Origin: Clostridiales bacterium
GTDB taxonomy: Bacteria > Bacillota > Clostridia > Christensenellales > UBA1242
Assembly (NCBI GenBank): GCA_015069395.1
Contig: SVIR01000009.1
Location: 1-39,583 of the forward strand
DNA length: 39,583 nucleotides
Direction: 5' to 3'
Part shown: positions 11,801-18,158 of the stretch, in pieces
Numbering within the stretch: position 1 is the first letter of the stretch
Layout: every line of letters starts with the position of its first letter
Notes under the pieces: generated by a model
Seen by the model: only the letters and a program-made list of their open reading frames with translations
What the model was told of the DNA's origin: nothing
The model's database searches: none
Translations under genes and position numbers: made by a program

Positions 11801-13081
11801 ATCTGGATATCTGTAGTAGTTGTACATAACAAGAGTTTCTGGATCTGTAGTTCCATTTACAGTAATATCCGTCGGAGCAATTTGCGTCAAAACTCTAAAA
11901 TACTTGTAAGCATTAACACTTTCGTCTTCCACATTTTTTACTACATCATAAAACATGTTTACCGTTACTTCAGTAACAGCTTTTTCATGTGAGTTTTGCG
12001 AAACTTTAAAATAATACACATTGTTTTCAGGCGTCGCACCTTCTTCTTGATAGTCGCAGAAATCAAAAACTGCATTTGAATTTGATTTTTTAAATATGAA
12101 ATCAAGATAGGTTTGTGCAACAGAACTAGAGAATTCAAATTTCAAGATATATTGAGCCTTTCTTGAATTGTTCGGCACGATAATTATTTCTTCAAATCCA
12201 CCTTCAGCCGAAAAAGACAATTCTTGAAAATCGTCCACTTTTCCCGTAGCAGTGTTTACATAACCACCAAAAACTTGCAAGTCAATATTTGGCAACACAT
12301 AAACATCAGAAAAGCAACACAAAATATTTTCATAAGTGTCGTTGTTTATAGAATAGTTGTATACAGCCATAATTGGGACTTGTTCAAATATCCCCAATCT
12401 CCTTTCAGTTTCACCATCTACCAAATATACAGCATTGTCGCCTTCGCCTTCTGGTTTAAGAATTATCTTATCAAATCTTATCACTTCAGCATCTATTTCA
12501 TATTCACCATTAGAAAAAGTGGCCTCTGTGCCTTCTATTGACATCAATTTATAAGTTGAATCAAATTGAGTCTCTGGCTTAAAATAATAATAGGATAAAT
12601 CTTTATAAGTCGTATTTGTATCGAAAGTAAACATACCGGCATCAGGTTCAAATGCAGTATCGTTTGACACATACATTTCAACGCCAGAATTTGAGAAAGA
12701 AGTGGCATACTGAACAACATCAACATTGACCCTACATTCTTTTTTTCCGTCATATGTTTGAATCGTTAAATAGCCTTCTCCACCTGCCTTTCCCAATATT
12801 GAAAGCCTGATTTTATCTTCGAAATAATTTATGGTTGTACATTCAAATTTTGAAGAATTAGATTCAATTACTTCAACCAGATTGCTAAAACCCTTTTGAT
12901 AATTTTCAATGGTTAAAGTTATATTTGTAGTTTCACCAACTTCAAGTTGGACATTTTCTTTGTCAGAAACAAGTTTAATAATCGAATAATCTATTCCACA
13001 GCCGGCAATAAAGAAACCTGCAAACAAAAATGCAAAAGTTCCAAACAAAGATATAAAAATGTTTCTCAATGTTTTTGCCAT
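2882..13081 (-). CDS. Giant GLUG-repeat lipoprotein (3399 aa)
   Basis: Predicted surface lipoprotein of unknown function. The N-terminus has a basic stretch, a hydrophobic core and lipobox IAGC with Cys at residue 28, so it should be lipid-anchored and extracellular. An Ig-like (Big-type) stretch follows (VQLEVGETTNITL). Three modules resembling the start of GLUG beta-helix regions lie near residues 1112 (NPYLIETAEDL), 2417 (LPITTYEEL) and 2854 (NPIVISSAEEM). Each is followed by GLUG-like turns such as VGGIVG, AGFVFENSG and IGGVAG, about twenty in all. No sortase signal or C-terminal membrane segment is seen. The ATG at 13081 has AAAAGGA upstream; an in-frame TTG at 13105 would overlap the preceding gene. 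That gene, a VirB4-like ATPase, ends 10 bp upstream, so the two are probably co-transcribed. GLUG proteins are often adhesin-like, but the role here is not shown. Confidence 0.85.
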   Translation of the reverse strand: MAKTLRNIFISLFGTFAFLFAGFFIAGCGIDYSIIKLVSDKENVQLEVGETTNITLTIENYQKGFSNLVEVIESNSSKFECTTINYFEDKIRLSILGKAGGEGYLTIQTYDGKKECRVNVDVVQYATSFSNSGVEMYVSNDTAFEPDAGMFTFDTNTTYKDLSYYYFKPETQFDSTYKLMSIEGTEATFSNGEYEIDAEVIRFDKIILKPEGEGDNAVYLVDGETERRLGIFEQVPIMAVYNYSINNDTYENILCCFSDVYVLPNIDLQVFGGYVNTATGKVDDFQELSFSAEGGFEEIIIVPNNSRKAQYILKFEFSSSVAQTYLDFIFKKSNSNAVFDFCDYQEEGATPENNVYYFKVSQNSHEKAVTEVTVNMFYDVVKNVEDESVNAYKYFRVLTQIAPTDITVNGTTDPETLVMYNYYRYPDFGWNELVLNVISSYGALPEYEGIYFTFDEEYIDLIHNGVTVRSYEEKPDESVLYTFEDLQQSFYIRGQYGTRQANSDVTIHLLSDIMEGASEISLTIRCMIIAGATIVSPNSQYGDNGYYYLDYSQEVIDFSGQIYTDQRFQYITYRFLNGVDVVDISLDESQPYIKQGTNYYLNLSLAPKITGVGIYRVFLDNGMPIDLTFNVIKTLSEDSTTIALANEDNAAVANFETYETEGYNGGVLVEILNPSTKEEIIFGNEAFLTVNANVGREGVEFVPQGSTGVSSVVYSNSVYRIMTLKNGVQVYEVELNGFIVNEFFKQVSNSLKYELRVVSYSLAEEFYLKSGAGYALNNVIYYGTNVKKEDTLVNFSAVANHEDSYAFYKYSFDEKAFPKIFETATDISSEEEEPYYSYVLDGSEYAEKIVYAGYSEDFLSFKFSSGSRILTTSIDVTITKTASMEEEQRVVRLTFTDGLIFLPEDFEYVEEDEEGKITSYRVEFLNGSVFYVGGYGEFNVDDFSYRDVQNNTHYTITMNTYLNQRKSLKRYEAKIACQAYQFVEGISLASSLEKLEFSNNNLTQTLGVYCYPTSATNKDIKAQFIPSSANTFSDMVAFDIDDVQGENGVFTISVSCEKFYNENKDIIVEINIPLTGKLYIWPSEWADSYTDIKNDFSPICLDVQFRNGSKANPYLIETAEDLVKINSNEATLRSHYEIKSVVDVSTVENFVPIGILDGELVGFSGTIIGTTSQSKVANIVVTKDNFYTEVGGVGYGGLFAQLNAVYYTEEGSLDQHLQVALENISFSGKIDLETERRSFVGLAIANNNSKIRNCEVEILRSNIKTTNQLYYGGLVARNFGEIVQDFTKYDGTGYDPVIDAVDCTNLLTKNLAFYSDFVTIETTADLYAGGIVGVSAGQIETISSEILKKYGYTAYASYTLLKIVGEMGTNTPNIGGAVGSISNFGVSYAEENFVKNLLVGGEIDASGLNTLSVLSGLGGIVGSVDTQKILDISILSNTSRVFLRAGFNVGGIVGYDAYNTTYTKATVFGQENKMQAVDDGRNSFYSAMIIRYQSNDGDVSLPATEAGKAGFFAIGNSPDNIRDYTASSTAFVVESYLDRIVIPVSNVGVLVNLTANLGTQKYGDYIVATKVDEDTAKICTIYEFEKKDVELGFEEDLPFRMISDDSDLDVFFMYYFAVEGYVNGQTSIDIRSEVDGLNVFAPNSELYPFAIKGSDVSIETGSTSVMNIDVGGNITIKDTGLAEITVSSILNTLKQKKFYVFVVNYFDKDVTSSIYYTSASLNGVNISDESVVSIYGDSSTSVNVVPTYNYSGEEFSITKNGVLRYKNADYVLTKNNALTSDCGIYDTDENGQIITDNHGNPVLLDSGYFSGFQINKQTLVFYKNSDAVGGEVDSYKLTPILKVSCEGKEFYFKINKASLYLNVDYQETATAIRPSDKRYILSTNDYYDAWIEVESLNENEMLFYEVIGPNGTVVQRFIPDFDLPADLTEWDEFINNTTGCLFDFNFEKRGGQNVFDYTWSVNSDVLLTMNKENVFGVYTINLYANQLFEGVVGSFEIVLEEAEVGYISIKNYSDFNDLSESGKVLVPSQRGLLEINIDPAEAVVEEVTISNNERNYLDGANVATFVFVNEIVGPEGVDYVMDTNFAQNIDGSLSFNFAKMLEEYDRLGIDYTGTFFVSYYMASTNMEDGGEVAFDVTTKSTNGIEFTATIPLKVKLTSYAKLVFNDKQEQNDFYYVARGLSYDLSLEYYGFSEDQIEVKSLDESVASISRVGDNQYQLNITRNSINYNPNQDGYIVALETVATKVVDTELEPVEVRNKINLCIMEYVVNYIYEEGTNEDIVKGMVDGVINTAIGNPYELEFAIRDYLEYDPTISQVDVDVERFVREMTQSIMWQVYLNNVATTLEEGKTIVSDFYKIESFTFTPMKIYNAVSDIYHFSAGATYSMNEGRYYYDDASRDRLAIYTEFSFEVHDQSTQDSPLPITTYEELIDMKEGEWYILLKDILLPSSEYAMANNVKEFKPISTEIAGLDGNGYKLLFDGTYNLTGLSDIGVFSTITEEMIVKNLTVQLVGSVVFNTNVESFNIGLIAGTNSGVVTNCLTDSNDYVLSVVTAVDTNSSYVAGLVANNSGFITNSRSKVNLYSNENLSGFVGENSGIIASSYFMGASLKNETSGTGEYTAGFVIKNTGTGEIYTSYTSGTPNGSEVYYSDDKDLIESSNNVSGFVYTNAGKIADCYSNVLLKKSGFFAAGFVFENSGSVERCFSTSVLASERSSKYGFAGTNAIDSNRGTILDCFFLQDVGINVSVGELANSEYIDITPLTRSQFGEMQYFEDFAYVEGREVGAVWFFETNAGNLNNFNGSVFNTGRLELIAPNIVATSRRDFDRFEELVDAETGATYIKYHYVYNSSYPALGSLYNPIVISSAEEMENYILQENDSADYNYSYYRLISDINYEDYSYNSSLYTTKFRGLFEGNFMTISNVNLLSSKASTSAGLFAEISKSLTNPDSVGAVLNLNIQPITVSFANSNVVGTLAGKLDGGYVANISINRSTSSLVVVGNNIVGGVVGLATGNYKLHNVYSQLGAKARYQMQSNSNISGNNFVSNTSAYQNFSFAGSVVGILSGNGEIYNCLADSAVSVLADKAGILFGLVDSGALAKKIKVEMSDGFIVNGYSYAGLVVGETKGNLLDIDVVGSGSYYQNFRQIPFIPQAIGGVAGLISGGTIENVTMTQDIRSSTESSNESIENLGGIAGIVTGSTRISNVVVEGSLLGYENVGGIVGTAKGSVYLENVQVEAALNIYGREQTRISLGGAVAKVEGDGFVRLEVANGFMQNRIVVTTTANVYVYNTNITIYIGGIIGGNENERLHNINDTFSSVTGDSFALDMSIVYEETVGNLVVVDNEGVFELDASNSNDVVFASQLASTNCEYYCDLSFTTVTPGPETKVYQMIVSVYGDPIGLLQN

Positions 13082-13091
13082 AGTATTCCTT

Positions 13092-15785
13092 TTATCTACC
13101 TTCAAACAATTGTTTTACATAATCTTGAGCAATAATTTGCACCGTCGTTCTCGCAGTAGGACTCGTTATTAAAAATGCTTGACCAACTCCTGCAGTAACG
13201 ATTGAGTTTTGCTCTTCTTTGTTGATTCCACCAGACTTTTCGTAAAGTTGAACCAAGTCATTGATATCACTCGGCGCAAGCGAGAAAATCATAGAATATT
13301 GGCACGCATTGATAACAGCCGTAGACTGACGTCTAATTTCTTCTGTTCCAACAAAGTCGGAGATGTTTTGTGTAATAACAATCAACATACCCCCGTATTT
13401 TCTGATACGCTTAGCCATTTGTGCCATAAAGTCCAAAGCAATTGGATATTTAGGATTAATAAAGATATGAGCTTCGTCAACGGCAACAATAATTTTTCTG
13501 TTTTTACGGTATTTTTTGTTGAAGTCTTTATTGTTGATAATTTCGTTGTTCAAATATCTAAATACAAGAAGCATCTGTGCGTTTGTAATAGATGGGTTGT
13601 TTCCTGCAATCAAAGACTGGAAGTTGAAAGTAACAAAATTTTCGTTTGTTTCAATTGAGGTTGGTCCATTCCACAACGCACTATTTCTTCCTCCTGTTGC
13701 AAACTTTTTGATGTAAGTTTCAACAGTCATAAGGTTTCTCAATGAGAACTCGTCTTTCGCCGTCTTAATTCTTCTCAAAATCAAATCATACAAAGAGTCA
13801 AAAGTTGGATAATCGGTAGGTTTCAACCTTGCCAAGTTTGTCTTATAATCAATGTTAAACTCTTTATACATATCATTTATTAAAGAGTTCAACATTTCGA
13901 AAGCGTCGGCATTGATACCTTCCAAAATAACTCTAAAGAACTGTTCCAAGAATTGCAAGTGTTGAGGGAAAGAGTCGTCTGCTTTCTTTTCAACCTTTTT
14001 CTTTTCAATAAGCCTTCCAAAGTCGTCATATTGTTCTTCTTCGTCTTCTTCGTCTTCAGAACCTTCCAAAGATGCAATAACGTGGAACGGATTGATAATT
14101 CCGTGAATAGAAGAACCAACGTCAATAAACTTTCCTTTAAGATTTATTGTAGAGTCTTTATACTCGTTTTCTGGGTCAAGAATAAATATCTTACAGTTGT
14201 CGGCAGCAAGGTTTGTCAAAAGAGTCTTTGTCGCATAACTCTTACCAGACCCAGATTTTCCGATAACCATCATATTTGAGTTTACTCTTTCCCTATCTCT
14301 CTTGAAGAAGTCTACAAACACTGGGTATTCGTTGTCACCCAAATAAATTCCGTTTGGATCTTGCAAAGCATTCGAAATAAATGGGAATGTTGCTGCCAAC
14401 GTAGAGGTAGGCATTCCTCTCATTGTATTTTTAAACGAATCCCTCTTGCTTATGCTTGAAGAAATAAATCCGTCAATTTGACGAGAAAACATTTCGCTAT
14501 ACTTAAAGCCTTGTTGTTTCAACATAGCTCTAACATCTTTCTTTGCCGCATCTTCACAAACGACATATGTATTTACGTTATACAATTGTTGGTTGTTGTT
14601 TTTCAGACTCACCAACAACTCTTTCAATGTTTCCACGTGAGTTTGCAATTCAATCTGAGTTGAGCTTCTTCCAGTCTTATAAAATTTGGTCTCCATTTCC
14701 ATAATAGCTCTGTCGATTTGTTTTTCAGACTCAAATTTTGGAATAGGACTAAATTTCATAACAACTTTAGTTCTGTCAAGCAAAAATACAGATGCTCCCC
14801 AAGCGTTTCCGACATGCAAAGGGTAATCAATCAAATTGTAACATCTATAACATTGATCGTCCAAAAAATATCTCGCAATATTGAATTTGATTTTATCTGG
14901 CGTCGCCCAATTCATATATTCTGTCATTGGGATAACTTCCAAATCTCTCTCGTCAAAATCTTTTCCAAAATTTGATTTCAAAAACACAACCAGTTCTGGA
15001 CCTTCAAGTTTTCTCGCTGTGATTGGGTTCAACGAAGAGGCCATTGCGCCAATCATACCTGTCGTAGTATTTTCAAGAACTTCCATATCCTTGTCATAGA
15101 CAACCAAATAGAAGTGGTCTTTGTAAACCTTTTCTTGTCTATTCATAAATTCCAGCAAAGAAACTCTTTCTTCAAAGATTGGTGCTCTTGTATCAATTTC
15201 GTCCTGAGTGATTTGTCCATCATATTGCATATCATAAAGCACATCATATTTTGTGTTTTCGTTGTGAATATACTTGTCAAACACCATTGGCTTGCTAGTT
15301 TTTACAATAGTACATGATTGTTCTGGGGACAATCTTCTTATTGCATTTGCAAAACTTTCAATAACGTTGTCTTGATAATATTCTGTGAGCAAAGTAAAAA
15401 ACATTGGTTGAACTTCAATAACTTGAGCATAATAAAGCCCAAAGTTGATAAACCTGTCTTGGTAAATGCTTTCAAATGCAATCATTTCATTTACTGAAGA
15501 TTTGCCTTTCTTTTCTTGGCCCTTAACAAACTTCTTTTTCTGAACTGAATATCTTAATAAAAATATGAGCGTTGTATAAAAACGGGTATCGTCTGTAAAC
15601 TTGAAAAACATTGAAATTGCGATAATTATCCAACCAATCGCAATCCATATATGAAGTGGAAAATCTGCAATAAACAAAATGATGGCTATTGCAATAAAGA
15701 TCAAGGCCAACAAAACATCAAGGCCAGTAACTCCTCTAATAAATTCTGATTTAACTTTCGTTTTTCTTGGAATGATTCTTACCAT
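13092..15785 (-). CDS. VirB4/TraE-like conjugation-type ATPase with N-terminal PrgI-like membrane segments
   Basis: 897-aa P-loop ATPase of the VirB4 family, the energising ATPase of type IV secretion and conjugation systems. The N-terminus carries two hydrophobic segments (about residues 22-40 and 44-62) like the small PrgI membrane protein that usually precedes VirB4 in Gram-positive systems, so it looks like a PrgI-VirB4 fusion. Walker A GKSGSGKS lies near residue 510, Walker B-like IVAVDEAH near 766 and VITQN near 803; an acidic insert, EGSEDEEDEEE, lies near 575. The ATG at 15785 has AGAGGG (15795-15790). The giant lipoprotein gene starts 10 bp after its stop. No relaxase, VirD4, VirB6 or VirB8 gene is visible, so this is not an obvious conjugative element. 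Function of the stand-alone motor is unknown; it may energise assembly or export of a surface structure (inference). Confidence 0.82.
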   Translation of the reverse strand: MVRIIPRKTKVKSEFIRGVTGLDVLLALIFIAIAIILFIADFPLHIWIAIGWIIIAISMFFKFTDDTRFYTTLIFLLRYSVQKKKFVKGQEKKGKSSVNEMIAFESIYQDRFINFGLYYAQVIEVQPMFFTLLTEYYQDNVIESFANAIRRLSPEQSCTIVKTSKPMVFDKYIHNENTKYDVLYDMQYDGQITQDEIDTRAPIFEERVSLLEFMNRQEKVYKDHFYLVVYDKDMEVLENTTTGMIGAMASSLNPITARKLEGPELVVFLKSNFGKDFDERDLEVIPMTEYMNWATPDKIKFNIARYFLDDQCYRCYNLIDYPLHVGNAWGASVFLLDRTKVVMKFSPIPKFESEKQIDRAIMEMETKFYKTGRSSTQIELQTHVETLKELLVSLKNNNQQLYNVNTYVVCEDAAKKDVRAMLKQQGFKYSEMFSRQIDGFISSSISKRDSFKNTMRGMPTSTLAATFPFISNALQDPNGIYLGDNEYPVFVDFFKRDRERVNSNMMVIGKSGSGKSYATKTLLTNLAADNCKIFILDPENEYKDSTINLKGKFIDVGSSIHGIINPFHVIASLEGSEDEEDEEEQYDDFGRLIEKKKVEKKADDSFPQHLQFLEQFFRVILEGINADAFEMLNSLINDMYKEFNIDYKTNLARLKPTDYPTFDSLYDLILRRIKTAKDEFSLRNLMTVETYIKKFATGGRNSALWNGPTSIETNENFVTFNFQSLIAGNNPSITNAQMLLVFRYLNNEIINNKDFNKKYRKNRKIIVAVDEAHIFINPKYPIALDFMAQMAKRIRKYGGMLIVITQNISDFVGTEEIRRQSTAVINACQYSMIFSLAPSDINDLVQLYEKSGGINKEEQNSIVTAGVGQAFLITSPTARTTVQIIAQDYVKQLFEGR

Positions 15786-15969
15786 AATTTCCCTCTCGTA
15801 ATTATGATACTACAAACCCAACCAAAAATACAAATAAATAAACAAAAAAATCTCTTTAAATATATTTTTATTAATTAAAAACAAAATTAAAATTCTAAAC
15901 ACTTCAAAAAATTAAAAAATATTATTTTTTCACTGAAATAAATTAAATTATTTTGAATTTTTATCAATT
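15786..15969 (-). other. AT-rich intergenic region between PRC-barrel gene and VirB4-like gene
   Basis: This gap must hold the end of the PRC-barrel transcript and possibly the promoter of the VirB4-giant lipoprotein unit. A TATCAT hexamer near 15804-15809 (minus strand) could be a -10, but no convincing -35 was found. No GC-containing terminator hairpin is seen; only short A/T-only inverted repeats. No coding sequence is recognisable. Confidence 0.35.
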
Positions 15970-16620
15970 TTAATCTTTTTTTATTGCAAAAAACAACTGG
16001 TTTAGCCTATTGTGTTTTTTTACTTTCTCTAAAACTTGCTTCGTTATCTTTTCTCCTTTCAAAACAATTCTTTCATTATTAAATCCATAAACATCTTCGC
16101 TTGCAAGTTTTCCAATATAATAACTCGTTGACAAAGTAACCTTTGCAGGTTCAAAGTTTTTTATCTCTTGCGACTTCACAATTGGTTCTCTTTCCACTCT
16201 TGAAAACATTTTCTGAGAGACCCGTTTCTTTTTTCCTACAAAAACAACATCTTCCCCAACAAACCCCACCAGCTTAGTTGCAATTTCTCCTTTTTCTGTA
16301 ACAAGCTTTTTACATTTCTTGTTTTCAACTACGATGGTTTTAACAACCCCCAAATCAACACCTTCTCTTGAACAAACTCTTTTTCCAATCAAAGATTTTC
16401 TATCTGGCATAAACACAAGTTTTGTCGCATCTTCAACCAAAACAAAATCTCCCGTCAAAGAACAGTCTGAAAGAGCAACAAAAAGCTCTTCTTCAGTTTC
16501 TTCGTCTACAACCACATATCCTTCAAACACAAACGTCTCAAAATCTACAACTAAATCTACAACATAACCAACCTGACGTCCATCATTTTTTGAAACAACC
16601 AATTTTGAAATATTTTTCAC
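15970..16620 (-). CDS. PRC-barrel domain protein
   Basis: 216-aa soluble protein without signal peptide. The first about 75 residues (KLVVSKNDGRQVGYVVDL, then FEGYVVVDEETEEELFVAL) fit the PRC-barrel fold, a small beta-barrel found in RimM, photosynthetic reaction centre H subunits and many uncharacterised proteins. A second similar half appears to follow (IGKRVCSREGVDLGVVKTI). The C-terminal third is basic and lysine-rich. The start is GTG at 16620 with AAGGAG eight bases upstream; no ATG fits better. It is divergent from the DUF1858 gene across a 180-bp AT-rich gap. PRC-barrel proteins in Bacillota are variously linked to sporulation (YlmC/YmxH type) or RNA processing; no specific function can be assigned. 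Confidence 0.75.
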   Translation of the reverse strand: MKNISKLVVSKNDGRQVGYVVDLVVDFETFVFEGYVVVDEETEEELFVALSDCSLTGDFVLVEDATKLVFMPDRKSLIGKRVCSREGVDLGVVKTIVVENKKCKKLVTEKGEIATKLVGFVGEDVVFVGKKKRVSQKMFSRVEREPIVKSQEIKNFEPAKVTLSTSYYIGKLASEDVYGFNNERIVLKGEKITKQVLEKVKKHNRLNQLFFAIKKD

Positions 16621-16750
16621 AATAAATTCTCCTTAAAATTTACTTATGAAAAACAAACTCAAAATATATGAAAATCTAAAAAAAACTCTTTTTTTGACAT
16701 ATTTTTCTATATTTTTTAAAAAATAACACGTTTTTTATTTATTTTTTACA

Positions 16751-16779
16751 TTGACAAAAAATATGTATGGTGTTAGAAT
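16751..16779 (+). promoter_or_regulatory. Sigma-A type promoter for the DUF1858 gene
   Basis: TTGACA (16751-16756), 17-bp spacer, TAGAAT (16774-16779) with a TGT extension. The predicted start near 16786 excludes the in-frame ATG at 16780 and supports translation from 16801. Confidence 0.85.
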
Positions 16780-16800
16780 ATGCTTAACAGGAGAAAAAAT

Positions 16801-16998
16801 ATGAAGAAAAAAATCACTAAAGACATGACTATAGGCGAAGCTTTAAAATTCAACGAAAAGCTCGAAGAAGTTTTCTTGGGTTTTGGAATGCATTGCGTTT
16901 CATGCCCAGTTAGTCAAATGGAAACCATCGAACAAGCCAGCGAAGTTCACGGAATCGATTTAGAATTTTTGCTCAAAAAACTTAACGAAAACGCTTAA
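16801..16998 (+). CDS. DUF1858 / hybrid-cluster-protein-associated redox disulfide domain protein
   Basis: 65-aa protein consisting only of a DUF1858 domain: KDMTIGEALKFN, then HCVSCP with the CxxC pair at Cys32 and Cys35, then an acidic helical C-terminus. The family is typical of anaerobes and is often fused or adjacent to redox enzymes such as hybrid cluster proteins; the CxxC is presumed redox-active or metal-binding, but the biochemical role is not established. The start at 16801 has AGGAG at 16789-16793; an upstream ATG at 16780 lies in the promoter. It is a single-gene transcript ended by the hairpin at 17011-17038. Confidence 0.88.
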   Translation: MKKKITKDMTIGEALKFNEKLEEVFLGFGMHCVSCPVSQMETIEQASEVHGIDLEFLLKKLNENA

Positions 16999-17010
16999 AA
17001 CTTTAATAAA

Positions 17011-17038
17011 AAAAACTGCAAAAATTTGCAGTTTTTTT
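17011..17038. terminator. Bidirectional terminator between DUF1858 gene and hflX
   Basis: ACTGCAAA and TTTGCAGT form a hairpin extended by flanking A and T tracts, so it can end transcripts from both sides. It overlaps the hflX stop codon by two bases. Confidence 0.85.
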
Positions 17039-18116
17039 ATTGCAACGCGTCTTTTATAATCTTTTTAAGTTTATCAACATTGTCTTTCTTTTTTATAGAA
17101 AACAAAACTTGATTCTTTTCAATCTCTACCATTCTGTCCAACAAGTCCGATTTGTTTAAAACAACTATTCTATTATCCGTAGCACCAAGTCCATCTAAAA
17201 TTTCATTGGTTATTTCAATATTCTTTTTGTAATACACATCAGACACATCTACCACATGCAAAATCAAATCAGCATTTGAAACTTCTTCTAGTGTAGACGA
17301 AAAACTCTCAACAAGTTCGTGAGGCAATTTGCTGATAAATCCAACTGTGTCGGTCAACAAACAGTTTTCCCCCTCTCCCAAAAACAACCTTCTGCTTGTC
17401 GTGTCAAGAGTTGCAAAAAGCTTGTCGTCAGCATAAACAGTTTCTTTTGTCAATAAATTAAAAATCGAACTTTTGCCAGCATTTGTATAACCACCCAAAA
17501 CGACACTTTTAATATTGTTTTTATCTCTCAAAATCTTGTTTTGTTTTCTGCTATTTTTTATCTTTTCAATTTCTTTCTCAAGGGTCAAAATTTCTTTTTC
17601 AAGTTTTCTTCTATCAAGCTCCAACTTTGTTTCGCCGGGCCCACGCATTCCAGCACCTTTTCCACCAAATCTTCCTTGACTTCCTTGCAAAGAAGCCAGT
17701 CTTGTCAACAAGTATCTATTTTGAGCCAATTTAACTTCAATTTTGCCTTCACTTGATTTAGCATTGACAGCAAAAATATCTATGATTAGCAATATTCTAT
17801 CCAAAACCTTGACACCCAACTCCTCAGACAGATTTCTGAGCTGAGATCCCGTCAATTGAAAATCAACAACCAAACAATCACATGGGTTTTCTTTAAGATA
17901 TTGTTTGACCTCTTCCAACTTTCCTGTGCCCATAACCGTTCTGCGATTGAAAGCATCCATTTTTTGACTAAAGATCTTCTCAACTCGCATTCCTGCAGAA
18001 GTACACAATCTGCTAATTTCAGCAAATTGATACTCTTTTTCTCTCTCGTCTACAATTGGACAAAACAATATTGCCTTTTCAATCTCTTCTTCTTGAATTT
18101 GATAAAACTTTTTCAT
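17037..18116 (-). CDS. hflX: Ribosome-associated GTPase HflX
   Basis: 359-aa GTPase of the Obg-HflX superfamily, which binds the large ribosomal subunit and splits stalled or stress-inactivated ribosomes. Visible motifs: the N-terminal HflX domain ending in GRFGGKGAGMRGPGETKLE, G1 GYTNAGKS near residue 205, the DTT switch (FATLDTTSRR), G3 DTVGF and G4 NKSD. It ends soon after the G domain, as many shorter HflX proteins do. The start is ATG 18116; a TTG at 18134 is in frame but sits on the -10 element. There is no ribosome site, and the promoter places transcription initiation on the ATG itself (see findings). A PepSY-like lipoprotein gene ends 42 bp upstream on the same strand. Confidence 0.95.
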   Translation of the reverse strand: MKKFYQIQEEEIEKAILFCPIVDEREKEYQFAEISRLCTSAGMRVEKIFSQKMDAFNRRTVMGTGKLEEVKQYLKENPCDCLVVDFQLTGSQLRNLSEELGVKVLDRILLIIDIFAVNAKSSEGKIEVKLAQNRYLLTRLASLQGSQGRFGGKGAGMRGPGETKLELDRRKLEKEILTLEKEIEKIKNSRKQNKILRDKNNIKSVVLGGYTNAGKSSIFNLLTKETVYADDKLFATLDTTSRRLFLGEGENCLLTDTVGFISKLPHELVESFSSTLEEVSNADLILHVVDVSDVYYKKNIEITNEILDGLGATDNRIVVLNKSDLLDRMVEIEKNQVLFSIKKKDNVDKLKKIIKDALQ

Positions 18117-18122
18117 AATTTC

Positions 18123-18150
18123 ATTATAGCACAAATATTAAAACAATCAA
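18123..18150 (-). promoter_or_regulatory. Extended -10 promoter giving a leaderless hflX transcript
   Basis: TTGATT (18150-18145), 16-bp spacer, TGC then TATAAT (18128-18123). Six bases separate the -10 from the ATG at 18116, so the expected +1 coincides with the A of the start codon. Confidence 0.65.
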
Positions 18151-18158
18151 AATTTTTG

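Noticed and set aside
2971..12554. Many plus-strand open frames of 60-164 codons opposite the giant lipoprotein gene
   Set aside because: They are antisense shadows with low-complexity or Cys/Ser/Phe-rich translations, no ribosome sites and no recognisable domains. The same holds opposite the second giant gene and uvrA/uvrB.
13082..13105. Upstream in-frame TTG start for the giant lipoprotein
   Set aside because: It would overlap the stop of the preceding gene and has no ribosome site, while ATG 13081 follows AAAAGGA and gives a normal signal peptide.
13092..15785. Integrated conjugative element
   Set aside because: Only the VirB4-like gene is present; no relaxase, coupling protein, integrase, att repeats or tRNA target is visible, and neighbours are chromosomal genes.
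18117..18134. TTG start for hflX at 18134
   Set aside because: It lies on and just upstream of the -10 element; ATG 18116 fits the promoter and family N-terminus.
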